From Klebsiella indica (GTDB lineage: Bacteria > Pseudomonadota > Gammaproteobacteria > Enterobacterales > Enterobacteriaceae): a stretch of 64,000 nucleotides of DNA. A program made the position numbers and the translations under genes. Positions 21,332 through 29,502 of this stretch are shown here, piece by piece (the first letter of the stretch is position 1; the number at the start of each line of letters is the position of its first letter). The notes beneath the pieces were generated by a model. That model saw nothing but the letters and a program-made list of their open reading frames with translations, was not told where the DNA came from and ran no database searches. The stretch is from the NCBI RefSeq assembly GCF_005860775.1, contig NZ_VCHQ01000017.1:110168-174167 (forward strand), read 5' to 3'.

Positions 21332-22225
21332 ATGATGACATCGCGGACTCGCCATGACAGTAAAGAACGGGAAGTTGAAAGCGTTGAAAAACAAAAAGGA
21401 GAGGAGATCGAGGTTGATGAAGAGCATCTGCCTTCGCGAGCGATGGCCACGCATGAAGTCATTCGCCAGGAAGGCGAAAAAGAGCTTGAGCGTGATGCGA
21501 TGGCGCTATTATGGTCAGCCATTGCCGCCGGACTTTCAATGGGCGCCTCACTTCTCGCCAAAGGCATCTTTCATGTGCACTCTGGCGAACTTCCCGGCGG
21601 TTTTTTGCTGGAAAATTTCGGTTATTGCTTTGGTTTTGTCATCGTTATCCTTGCTCGCCAGCAGTTATTTACCGAGAACACCGTCACCGCCGTCCTGCCT
21701 GTTATGCAGAATCCAACGTTCGGCAATATCGGCCTCTTGTTACGTTTGTGGGGCATTGTGCTCATCGGTAACTTAATCGGCACCGCGATTGCGGCGTGGG
21801 CATTCAATGCCATGCCTGTTTTCGATCAACCTACACGTGAAGCCTTCAGCGATATCAGCCTGAAGGTGATGCACAATTCCCCCTTCGAGATGTTCGCCAG
21901 CGCGATTATTGCCGGCTGGCTGGTTGCCACTATGGTGTGGATGTTCCCTGCTGCGGGGTCAGCAAAAATTGTCGTCATTATTTTGATGACCTGGCTTATC
22001 GCACTTGCAGACACTGCGCATATTGTGGTCGGCAGCGTCGAAATATTTTACCTGGTATTCACTGGGGCGATACCCTGGCAGGAATTTATCTGGCCTTTCG
22101 CTCTGCCAACGCTTGCGGGAAATATCTGCGGCGGGACCTTTATTTTCGCCTTACTGAGTCATGCGCAGATCCGTAACGATATGAGCCATGAGAAAAAAGC
22201 TCAGGCAAAAACAAAAAAGTGGTGA
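21332..22225 (+). CDS. yfdC: Formate/nitrite transporter family protein YfdC
   Basis: YfdC is an inner-membrane protein of the FocA/NirC (FNT) channel family with about six membrane segments. Here it has 297 residues, with a charged cytoplasmic N-terminus of about 55 residues (HDSKEREVESVEKQKGEE). The core shows GLSMGASLLAKGIF near residue 70, FTENTVTAVLPV near 112 and GNICGGTFIFALLSHAQIR near the end, as in E. coli YfdC. The substrate is unknown. Two adjacent ATGs (21332, 21335) follow an AGAGGA site. It lies just upstream of argW. Confidence 0.92.
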   Translation: MMTSRTRHDSKEREVESVEKQKGEEIEVDEEHLPSRAMATHEVIRQEGEKELERDAMALLWSAIAAGLSMGASLLAKGIFHVHSGELPGGFLLENFGYCFGFVIVILARQQLFTENTVTAVLPVMQNPTFGNIGLLLRLWGIVLIGNLIGTAIAAWAFNAMPVFDQPTREAFSDISLKVMHNSPFEMFASAIIAGWLVATMVWMFPAAGSAKIVVIILMTWLIALADTAHIVVGSVEIFYLVFTGAIPWQEFIWPFALPTLAGNICGGTFIFALLSHAQIRNDMSHEKKAQAKTKKW

Positions 22226-22293
22226 CAGTTTAAGCAGTCAGTGCAGACCTGCTTAACCTGCAAGGGAAAAGACGCTATAATCCCGGCCGCTTC

Positions 22294-22365
22294 GTCCCCT
22301 TAGTTAAATGGATATAACGAGCCCCTCCTAAGGGCTAGTTGCAGGTTCGATTCCTGCAGGGGACA
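22294..22365 (+). tRNA. argW: tRNA-Arg (anticodon CCU)
   Basis: The sequence folds as a standard cloverleaf. The acceptor strand GTCCCCT pairs with AGGGGAC, the anticodon loop is CTCCTAA with anticodon CCT, and the T arm is GCAGGTTCGATTCCTGC. It corresponds to argW, which reads the rare AGG codon. The discriminator A at 22365 is followed by CTTTT rather than CCA, so the 3' CCA is not encoded. This is unusual for an enterobacterial tRNA and may record past integration, since argW is a known phage attachment site in E. coli. Confidence 0.95.
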
Positions 22366-22977
22366 CTTTTCCACCGTTCACTATTCTCTGTAGTCGTTCG
22401 CAGAATTCCCGGCGCTGCAAGGTTTCCATAATATACCCGCATGCCGAAACTCATTAACCGTCACCCAGTGCGGCAGGAAAAAACGGGCCAATAATTAGAA
22501 GGCTTATCCAGTGTAATATACCCTAAATTATTCGAGTTGCAGGAAGGCGGCGACGCAGTGAATCCCCGGGAGCGTACTCCAGTACGTGACTGGGGTGAAC
22601 GAGGAAAGCCAACGCACATGCAACTTGAAGTATGACGGGTATAAACAGTATCGTCCCACATATTTTCCGTTTGCTCATGCTATTTATTACACCATTACTT
22701 ATGCTGACTGGATTAAGACACGATTGAATGACGCATAACTGAATACACCGACCAGACTTCAAGTTGTATGCGCGTTGACAGTCACTCTCCCCCTCCCCGG
22801 ACCTCGCCCTTGCGAGGACAATAAACAGCGTTCACATGCGCTCCTCGCTAATTTCCCCGTGTTCTTTCATGAAGTCGCGATAGCAAGCGAGTTTCATATC
22901 GTTTACCCATCTCATGTCTCCCTCATAGGATAAGCGCCAGCCAATCCCCGTGATTTTTGATCTCACGCAATAGTGCT
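22366..22977. other. Non-coding stretch between argW and the metal-uptake cluster
   Basis: About 600 bases without a believable gene. It contains one full ERIC repeat and a decayed ERIC-like fragment (around 22757-22785, CTTCAAGTTGTATGCGCGTT). The remainder is featureless and looks like the junction between the argW-linked core and the accessory block. Confidence 0.7.
22517..22643. repeat. ERIC (enterobacterial repetitive intergenic consensus) element
   Basis: A 127-bp palindromic unit runs from TATACCCTAAATTATTCGAG to ACTTGAAGTATGACGGGTAT. The centre has the ERIC core GTGAATCCCC and GTGACTGGGGTGAACG. The length and both termini agree with the ERIC consensus as I know it, and the copy looks intact. 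Confidence 0.92.
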
Positions 22978-23005
22978 ATCGTTATATATGAAAAGATATA
23001 GCGAT
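22978..23005. promoter_or_regulatory. ModE box upstream of the TonB/ABC/ModD cluster
   Basis: The 28-bp inverted repeat reads ATCGTTATATA, then TGAAAA, then GATATAGCGAT. The described ModE operator is ATCGCTATATA-N6-TATATAACGAT, so both half sites and the 6-base spacer fit with few changes. It ends 35 bases before the first ATG of the binding-protein gene, a position suited to molybdate-dependent repression of the following genes. Confidence 0.82.
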
Positions 23006-23037
23006 TTTTTAATCTCTTTGTTTCCGGACAGAAACAT

Positions 23038-24063
23038 ATGCCATTTTCCCGCCGTACCTTCTTGCAGGCGCTGGGCCTGGCGCTCTATTTGCCAAACATG
23101 AAAGGCTGGGCCGCCCCGAACCAGGATTTTCGACTGGGAAACCTCCCCGCGCCTGCAGCTATCCAGCGTATCGTCAGCGCCGGTGCGCCGGCGGATATGC
23201 TGCTGCTTGCCGTCGCGCCGGAAAAGCTGCTGGGATTCTCCTCATTTGATTTTTCGCGCTTTCCTCAGTCTCCGTTACCGCCAGAGATTGCCCGCCTGCG
23301 CAAACTGGGCCGTCTCGCCGGGCGCGCCAGCACCCTGTCGCTGGAGGCGCTGGTCGCGCTTGCGCCCGATCTGATTGTCGACTGCGGCAACGCCGATGAG
23401 ACCTGGATATCGCAAGCCCGACGGATCGGCGCCCGCAGCGGCATTCCCTGGGTCATCATCAGCGGCACGCTGGCGACATCGGCACAGCAACTGTTAACCC
23501 TCGGCGAGATCGTCGGCCAGGAGGCGCGAACTCAGCGGCAGGCGACGCTGGCGCAACGCTTTATTAATGAGGCCCTCGCCTTTTCACATTCATCCCGCGC
23601 CGCAACCCGTTTCTACGCCGCCCGCGGCGCAAAGGGGCTGGAAACCGGCCTCGCAGGGTCGCTGCATACCGAGGCGGCGGAACTGCTTGGATTGGTTAAC
23701 GTCGCCCGCGCCGCCGGACGCACCGGACTAAGTCAGGTATCGCTGGAAAATCTGCTGCAGTGGCAGCCGGACATTATCCTGACCCAGGAGGCGGCGACCT
23801 GGCGGCATATTACCCAGGATCCGATCTGGCGGGGCATTGATGCCGTGGCAAAAGGCAATGTCTTGCTACTGGACGGGCTACCCTTCGGCTGGCTGGATGC
23901 GCCGCCTGGCGTGAATCGTCTGGCTGGTCTGCGTCGCCTGCACGCCTGGCTGGATCCGAAAATACAAGCCACCCTGCAAACCGATCTTACCCGCTATAGC
24001 GAGTTGTTCTGGCATGCGGCGCTCTCTCCTCAACGCTACACGGAGCTGATGAATCCAAGATGA
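23038..24063 (+). CDS. Periplasmic metal-chelate binding protein of an ABC transporter, Tat-type signal
   Basis: This 341-residue protein has the helical-backbone periplasmic-binding fold of FecB/BtuF/ModA-unrelated chelate receptors. Seen features are IVSAGAPADMLLLAVAPEKLLGF (residues about 44-66), then LGRLAGRASTLSLEALVALAPDLIVD, the usual N-lobe region. The leader MPFSRRTFLQALGLAL has twin arginines (SRRTFLQ), suggesting Tat export; this is less usual for the family. Its stop overlaps the permease start (ATGA). A ModE box lies just upstream. The ligand is likely a molybdenum or tungsten chelate or oxyanion complex rather than iron, by context only. Confidence 0.88.
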   Translation: MPFSRRTFLQALGLALYLPNMKGWAAPNQDFRLGNLPAPAAIQRIVSAGAPADMLLLAVAPEKLLGFSSFDFSRFPQSPLPPEIARLRKLGRLAGRASTLSLEALVALAPDLIVDCGNADETWISQARRIGARSGIPWVIISGTLATSAQQLLTLGEIVGQEARTQRQATLAQRFINEALAFSHSSRAATRFYAARGAKGLETGLAGSLHTEAAELLGLVNVARAAGRTGLSQVSLENLLQWQPDIILTQEAATWRHITQDPIWRGIDAVAKGNVLLLDGLPFGWLDAPPGVNRLAGLRRLHAWLDPKIQATLQTDLTRYSELFWHAALSPQRYTELMNPR

Positions 24064-25046
24064 AACCCATTAGCCTGAGCTTCACGTTAGTGGCCGCCGC
24101 GCTGGTCACTCTGGGCATCGCATTCTTAACCGGCCCCTGGGATCTCACGCCTGCGCGCCTTTGCGAACTGCTTTTCTCTTCTTCTCACGCCAACGCACGC
24201 GACAGCATCGTATTCTGGCAAATTCGCGTACCAAGAATTGCCGCCGCGTTGATAATCGGTGCCTCGCTTTCCGCCGCCGGAACCGCCTATCAGGGAATAT
24301 TTCGTAACCCGCTGGTCTCACCGGATATTCTCGGCGTCGCCGCGGGCGCAGGGCTCGGCGCCTGCTTCGCTATCTGGTGGGGCGGCCCGGCGTGGTTTAT
24401 CCAGCTCTGCGCATTCTTTGGCGGCCTGGCGGTTGTCGGCGGCGTGATCCTTATTGCCCGCACCGCCACCCGCCACGAACCGGTGCTGACGCTGGTCCTG
24501 GTGGGGATCGCTTTAGGCACTCTCTGTGGCGCCGGAATATCGCTTATTAAAATTATCGCCGATCCCTATACCCAGCTCCCGTCGATCACCTTCTGGCTGC
24601 TTGGTGGGCTGTCGGATATCACCCTCGGCGATCTGACTTTCGCCGCCCCGCTGATGGTTATTGGCTGTCTGCCTTTATGGCTGCTACGCTGGCGGCTCAA
24701 TATGCTGACCCTTTCCGATGATGAAGCCCGCGCGCTGGGGATGAATATCGCACGCCTGCGGCTGATTATTGTGTTATGCGCCACGCTCGTCACCGCCAGC
24801 GCGGTCGCGATTGCGGGCATCATCGGCTGGGTCGGCCTTATCGTTCCACATATTGGCAGGCTGCTCACCGGAAGTAATCATCAGCGCCTGCTGCCGGTGG
24901 CGATGGCGCTGGGAACGATTTTACTCCTGTTAACCGACACCCTTGCCCGCAGCGTGAGTACCACTGAGATCCCGCTCGGTATCCTCACTTCATTTATCGG
25001 CGCGCCGTTCTTCCTGGCGCTGCTGCTACACCGGAGCCCGCTATGA
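24060..25046 (+). CDS. FecCD-family ABC transporter permease
   Basis: A 328-residue integral membrane protein with 8-10 predicted helices. It shows the FecCD signatures RVPRIAAALIIGASLSAAG (residues about 57-75), then FRNPLVSPDILGVAAGAGLGA, and near the C-terminus GIIGWVGLIVPHIGRLLTG. This is the permease class used for siderophores, haem, cobalamin and some molybdate/tungstate systems (MolB). It overlaps the binding-protein gene and the ATPase gene by 4 bases each, so the three are translationally coupled. A homodimer is expected because only one permease gene is present. Confidence 0.92.
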   Translation: MKPISLSFTLVAAALVTLGIAFLTGPWDLTPARLCELLFSSSHANARDSIVFWQIRVPRIAAALIIGASLSAAGTAYQGIFRNPLVSPDILGVAAGAGLGACFAIWWGGPAWFIQLCAFFGGLAVVGGVILIARTATRHEPVLTLVLVGIALGTLCGAGISLIKIIADPYTQLPSITFWLLGGLSDITLGDLTFAAPLMVIGCLPLWLLRWRLNMLTLSDDEARALGMNIARLRLIIVLCATLVTASAVAIAGIIGWVGLIVPHIGRLLTGSNHQRLLPVAMALGTILLLLTDTLARSVSTTEIPLGILTSFIGAPFFLALLLHRSPL

Positions 25047-25807
25047 CGCTACTCGTAGTTGATCACGCCAGCCTTGGCTATGCCCGGCGCACGGTATTGA
25101 GCGATGTCTCATTCACCCTGTCCGCCGGGACAATTTGCTGTCTCCTGGGGGCGAACGGCGGCGGTAAAACGACGCTGATGCGCAGTATTCTCGGCCTGCT
25201 TGCGCTTTGCGGCGGTGAAATAACACTTGACGGTATCGCCATCAGGCAGATGTCGCCGCGCGAACGCGCATGCACGATGGCCTGGGTTCCGCAGGCCCAC
25301 GAGGGCGCATTTGCTTTCAACGTCATTGATATGGTGCTGATGGGCCGCAGCCCGCACCTGAATACCTTCACCCAACCCACTCCCCGCGATCGCGAGATCG
25401 CCCTGACCCAGCTTTCATCACTTGGGATTGCCCATCTCGCCGGACGCAGTTGGTCAACGCTTAGCGGCGGCGAGCGTCAGTTGACGTTAATCGCCCGCGC
25501 CCTGGTCCAGCAACCGCGGCTGCTTTTGCTGGACGAGCCCGCGTCAAGCCTCGACTTTGGTCACCAAATCCGGCTCCTTGACGTCCTGCGTCAGCTAAGG
25601 CAACACGGGGTTACGCTGCTGATGGCAACGCACCACCCCCTGCACGCGCGGGTTGTCGCCGATCAGGTCATTCGGGTTGAAGCAGACGGTCGCGTCAGCA
25701 GCGGCGCACCACAAGAACAACTGCGCGCCAGCGCGCTCGCTGAGCTATACGGCGTGACACCCGCGCAGATCCACCACCACCTGGGTCACTCTTATTTTCA
25801 AGGATAA
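25043..25807 (+). CDS. ABC transporter ATP-binding protein (FepC/MolC type)
   Basis: A 254-residue nucleotide-binding subunit. The Walker A motif is LLGANGGGKTTL (residues about 35-46), the Q-loop is in WVPQAH (about 81), the signature is LSGGERQL (about 139), Walker B is LLLLDEPASSLD (about 158) and the H-loop is ATHHP. This belongs to the class that powers FecCD permeases. It is coupled to the permease gene by a 4-base overlap and followed by the methyltransferase gene after 2 bases. Confidence 0.93.
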   Translation: MTLLVVDHASLGYARRTVLSDVSFTLSAGTICCLLGANGGGKTTLMRSILGLLALCGGEITLDGIAIRQMSPRERACTMAWVPQAHEGAFAFNVIDMVLMGRSPHLNTFTQPTPRDREIALTQLSSLGIAHLAGRSWSTLSGGERQLTLIARALVQQPRLLLLDEPASSLDFGHQIRLLDVLRQLRQHGVTLLMATHHPLHARVVADQVIRVEADGRVSSGAPQEQLRASALAELYGVTPAQIHHHLGHSYFQG

Positions 25808-25809
25808 TT

Positions 25810-26613
25810 ATGCTCATTGACGATATTGATTTTGCCGAACTCTACCGCCAGCAGCTTAAGCTTGCCGGGCGAACCGAAAAATCCCCCGCGCACTGGGACG
25901 CCCGCGCGGAAAAAATGGCCACGGACTGCGCCCGCCCCACCGATAGTTACCTGCTGCAGTTGCTGGAGAAAATCGATTTAACCGGCGCCGATAGCCTGTT
26001 TGATATGGGTTGCGGCCCAGGCACCGTCGCACTGGCGCTGGCCGATCAACTGACCCAAGTGCACGGTGTGGATTACAGTCAGGGTATGCTGGAGGTGGCT
26101 CAGCGCCGCGCCGCACTTCAGAACATCAACAACGCCCAGTGGCACCGCCGGGCGTGGGAAGCGTCATGGGACGACCTTCCACGTTGTGATATCGCCGTGG
26201 CTTCGCGCTCCACGCTGGTCAGCGATATGCACGCCGCCATGGATAAACTTAATCGCCAGGCCAAGCTTCGCGTTTATACGACGCATCTGGTCAGTCCCTG
26301 GTTTATGTCGCCCGCTATCCAGCGCGCGCTGGGACGCGATGTGGTTGAGCTGCCGAACTATATCTACGCGCTGAATGTGCTGTATCAGATGGGTATCCAT
26401 GCGCGCGTCGATTTTATTCGCGGCCCTAACTGTCAACAGGACAATAGCACTTTCGAACGTTTCGAAGAGAACGTGAAGTGGACCCTTGGCACGCTTGACG
26501 ATGACGAACGCGATCGCCTTCAGCACTGGTATCGCCAGCAGGATCCACAGCAGATCGCGCCGCCGACCCGCGACTGGGCGCTGATCTCCTGGCAATGCAG
26601 GAGCGCATCATGA
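25810..26613 (+). CDS. Class I SAM-dependent methyltransferase in the metal-uptake operon
   Basis: A 267-residue methyltransferase with motif I LFDMGCGPGTVALALADQ (residues about 60-77) and a following acidic motif VHGVDYSQGMLEVAQRR. The substrate is unknown. Its position between the ATPase and modD genes, with 2-base spacing upstream and a 4-base overlap downstream, shows that it belongs to the operon. It might modify or release a metal-carrying small molecule, which is inference. It could also act on a tRNA or lipid; nothing in the sequence decides. Confidence 0.85.
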   Translation: MLIDDIDFAELYRQQLKLAGRTEKSPAHWDARAEKMATDCARPTDSYLLQLLEKIDLTGADSLFDMGCGPGTVALALADQLTQVHGVDYSQGMLEVAQRRAALQNINNAQWHRRAWEASWDDLPRCDIAVASRSTLVSDMHAAMDKLNRQAKLRVYTTHLVSPWFMSPAIQRALGRDVVELPNYIYALNVLYQMGIHARVDFIRGPNCQQDNSTFERFEENVKWTLGTLDDDERDRLQHWYRQQDPQQIAPPTRDWALISWQCRSAS

Positions 26614-27464
26614 TCTATTTTCCCCAGGCTCTTACCGATAGCTGGCTGATGGAAGATATCGGCGGCGGCGATTTGACGACCCGCGCGCTGGCCATTAGCG
26701 AACGGCCAGGCGTCATGGTATTTCGCCATCGACAGGGCGGCTGCATAAGCGGCATCGCCCCGGCAACCCAGATGCTACGCAGTCTGGGTTTAACGGTTTC
26801 GCAAACGCAGCGTGATGGCACCCGGGTGGCCGCAGGCGATATTTTACTGTGCGCCAATGGCAGCGCCGACGCGCTGCATCAGGGATGGAAAGCGGTACAA
26901 AATGTGCTCGAATGGAGCTGCGGCGTTTCGGCTTATATGGCGCAAATGCTGGACATGCTTCATCAGCGTCTACCCAATGGTCATATTGCCTGCACCCGTA
27001 AAGCCATTCCCGGCACGCGACTATTAGGAACGCAGGCGATCGTCGCCGCTGGCGGGCTGATTCATCGCGCGGGCTGCGCGGAAACGCTACTGCTTTTCGC
27101 CAACCATCGCCGCTTCCTCAGCAACGGAAACGACTGGCATTCAGCTATCCAGCAGTTGCGGCAAAGTTCGCCGGAAAAAAAGATCGCCGTCGAAGCTGAT
27201 AACGTCGATGAGGCGATCGCCGCGCTGAACGCCGCGCCGGATGTGTTGCAACTGGATAAGTTTACGCCGCAACAGGCCAGCGACATCGCGCAACAGGCGG
27301 CACGCCTCGCGCCGCACTGCACGCTGGCGCTCACCGGCGGCATCACCTTAAGCACGCTTCCCCATTATCTCGATTGTGGAATCGAACTGTTCATCACTTC
27401 GGCGCCGTGGTTCGCACAGCCAGCCGACATTCAGGTCAGTATGCAGGTGGAAAGTTCGCAATAA
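26610..27464 (+). CDS. modD: ModD, NadC-like phosphoribosyltransferase-fold protein linked to molybdenum use
   Basis: The 284-residue protein resembles quinolinate phosphoribosyltransferase (NadC) and the ModD branch named from Rhodobacter mod operons. Seen motifs are EDIGGGDLTTRALA (residues about 14-27), the NadC-like CTRKAIPGTRLLGTQA (about 129-144), HRAGCAETLLLFANHRRF, and the C-terminal LALTGGITLSTLPHYLDCGI. NadC has a Lys before the NH motif (LIKENH) that is Phe here, so it is unlikely to be plain NadC. The ATG overlapping the methyltransferase stop was chosen over one 5 codons upstream. The biochemical role of ModD is not established. Confidence 0.87.
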   Translation: MIYFPQALTDSWLMEDIGGGDLTTRALAISERPGVMVFRHRQGGCISGIAPATQMLRSLGLTVSQTQRDGTRVAAGDILLCANGSADALHQGWKAVQNVLEWSCGVSAYMAQMLDMLHQRLPNGHIACTRKAIPGTRLLGTQAIVAAGGLIHRAGCAETLLLFANHRRFLSNGNDWHSAIQQLRQSSPEKKIAVEADNVDEAIAALNAAPDVLQLDKFTPQQASDIAQQAARLAPHCTLALTGGITLSTLPHYLDCGIELFITSAPWFAQPADIQVSMQVESSQ

Positions 27465-27485
27465 AAATAAATAAGCCAAAATGGA

Positions 27486-29465
27486 ATGATAAAAATGAAC
27501 GTCAGGAACAATATTATTTATACCGCTCTGGGTTTAGGCATCAGTCAGGCTGCATGTTCAGCAGCCGCGGAGGAGTCAATGACCGTGTGGTCGAGCCCGG
27601 CCCCGGCGGCTACGACCACGATTCTCGGGCAAGAGACCATACAGTCGCTGGATAAGAACGATGTCGCGCATGCGCTCTCAGTCGTACCCGGCGTGGTATT
27701 ACAAAAAGCGGGTAGCCGTAACGAACTGCAGGTGAAAGTTCGCGGTTTTGACGGTCGTCAGGTACCGGTATTTTTTGACGGTGTACCAATTTATGTCCCT
27801 TACGACGGCAATCTCGATCTCGGGCGTTTCCTCACTTCCGACATCGCATCGGTCGAGGTCTCTAAGGGTTACTCTTCTTTGTTGCAAGGGCCGAATCAAA
27901 TGGGCGGCGCAATAAATATTACCACCCCACGCCCCGCTAAACCTTTCGAGGCCAGCGTCGGCTATCGCCAGGGCTGGAGCCGCAGCAAAGACAATGCCTT
28001 CGATACTCACGCTTCGCTCGCAGCCAGCAACGACCTTGGCTATATCCAGCTTAGCGGCAGTCGTCTCAAGCAGGATTTCCTCGGCCTGCCGCATGGCGTC
28101 CGCAATGCCATCGCCGGTGAAAATGGCAAAATGGTCAATTCCGCCAGCGATGACAAGCGCGGCATCATCAAGCTTGGCTTCACGCCGCGTGCGAGTGATG
28201 AATACGCGTTCACTTATATTAAACAGGACGGTGAAAAGCAGAACCCACCGTATGCCGGAACCAGCAGCCAGAAATCGCGCTACTGGCAGTGGCCGGAATA
28301 TGATAAGGAAAGCTACTACTATCAGGGCACGACTCATCTTACCGACGCCTTTACCCTGAAAAGTCGCCTGTACCACGATACCTTCAAAAATACGCTACTG
28401 ATGTACAACAGCCTTGCGGATCTTAAAAATAAAAAGGGCAACTACAGCCGCTACGACGACTACAGTACCGGCGCGGGCTTACAGCTGTCTGCCGACCTTC
28501 TCGATAGTGACCAGCTCTCGCTGGCGGTAAACTGGAAAGATGACGTGCATCGCGAAAAGAGCGCACTAAATGGCCCTTACGATCGCTATCAGGATCGTAC
28601 CTGGTCGGTTGCTGGCGAATATCAATGGGCCGCCGCCGATGACCTCGATATCGTTGTCGGCGTCAGCTACGACTGGCGTAATAGTCTTGAGGGTAAGAAG
28701 CACGAAAATAACGGCAGCGTCACCCATTATGACAGCAACAGGCAAAACGCATTTAACTGGGAAACCATGGCCCGCTACCATTTCGCCAGGCAGGATACCC
28801 TCGCGTTGTCCTGGTACGATCGTACCCGTTTCCCGACGCTCAAGGAGCGCTACACCACCTCGAAACCGGCAAAAGACCAGATCGCGTTGGTCAACCCGCA
28901 CTTGAAACCGGAACGCGCTCGCGGCGTAGACCTCACCTGGAACGGCCATTTTAACGATCGCTGGTCCTACGAAATCAGCACCTGGTACAACCGGGTCAGC
29001 GATGCGATTCTGGCGATCAATATTGACGATGACACGGTGCAGAACCAGAACAGCGGCCGCGTTGACTACCGCGGAATCGATGCGGGTATTAAAGGCTCGC
29101 CGCTGGCGATGCTGGATGTCGGACTGAGTTACAGCCTGATTCATGCCGACGCCAAACGTCAGGCGGCGGGAAAAGTCACCGATCTGCCAAATCAAACCTT
29201 AACCGCCTGGCTGACGCTGAAGCCAACGGAATCGCTACGCGTAACGCTGTCGGAAGAGGCGCGATCGTCCAGCTACAGCAACAGCGATGGTTCCCAGCGG
29301 GCAGCAGGTTTCGCCATCACTCACCTGCGCGCGGATTACGCTATTGGCCGCGGCTTTAGCGTTAATGCTTCAGTCAACAACCTCTTCGATACCCGCTATT
29401 ACTACAGCGAAGGATTTATTGAAGAGGGGCGCAACGTCTGGGCCGGTGTGGAATATAAATTTTAA
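27486..29465 (+). CDS. TonB-dependent outer-membrane receptor
   Basis: This 659-residue protein has a signal peptide (to about AACSAAAE), followed by a probable TonB box (ESMTVWSS). A plug domain follows with VARALSVVPGVV-type text seen as HALSVVPGVVLQKAGSRNELQVKVRG, then QGPNQMGGAINITTPR. The rest is a 22-strand barrel ending in a C-terminal aromatic (WAGVEYKF) after NLFDTRYYYSEGF. No ligand-specific motif is recognisable. It lies 21 bases after modD on the same strand, inside a ModE-boxed cluster. It therefore likely brings in a molybdenum- or tungsten-bearing chelate. A second ATG three codons in has the better ribosome-site spacing. Confidence 0.92.
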   Translation: MIKMNVRNNIIYTALGLGISQAACSAAAEESMTVWSSPAPAATTTILGQETIQSLDKNDVAHALSVVPGVVLQKAGSRNELQVKVRGFDGRQVPVFFDGVPIYVPYDGNLDLGRFLTSDIASVEVSKGYSSLLQGPNQMGGAINITTPRPAKPFEASVGYRQGWSRSKDNAFDTHASLAASNDLGYIQLSGSRLKQDFLGLPHGVRNAIAGENGKMVNSASDDKRGIIKLGFTPRASDEYAFTYIKQDGEKQNPPYAGTSSQKSRYWQWPEYDKESYYYQGTTHLTDAFTLKSRLYHDTFKNTLLMYNSLADLKNKKGNYSRYDDYSTGAGLQLSADLLDSDQLSLAVNWKDDVHREKSALNGPYDRYQDRTWSVAGEYQWAAADDLDIVVGVSYDWRNSLEGKKHENNGSVTHYDSNRQNAFNWETMARYHFARQDTLALSWYDRTRFPTLKERYTTSKPAKDQIALVNPHLKPERARGVDLTWNGHFNDRWSYEISTWYNRVSDAILAINIDDDTVQNQNSGRVDYRGIDAGIKGSPLAMLDVGLSYSLIHADAKRQAAGKVTDLPNQTLTAWLTLKPTESLRVTLSEEARSSSYSNSDGSQRAAGFAITHLRADYAIGRGFSVNASVNNLFDTRYYYSEGFIEEGRNVWAGVEYKF

Positions 29466-29502
29466 ACGCGGTTCCGCGCGGCGGAACCCCCGGGAGTCAA
29501 TC

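Noticed and set aside
26610..27464. Calling this gene nadC
   Set aside because: It resembles NadC, but the Lys of the LIKENH-type motif is Phe, and the setting next to a ModE box, TonB receptor and MOSC gene fits ModD better.
27699..29195. Long minus-strand frames inside the TonB receptor gene
   Set aside because: They are shadows of the strongly coding plus strand. They lack ribosome sites and family features.
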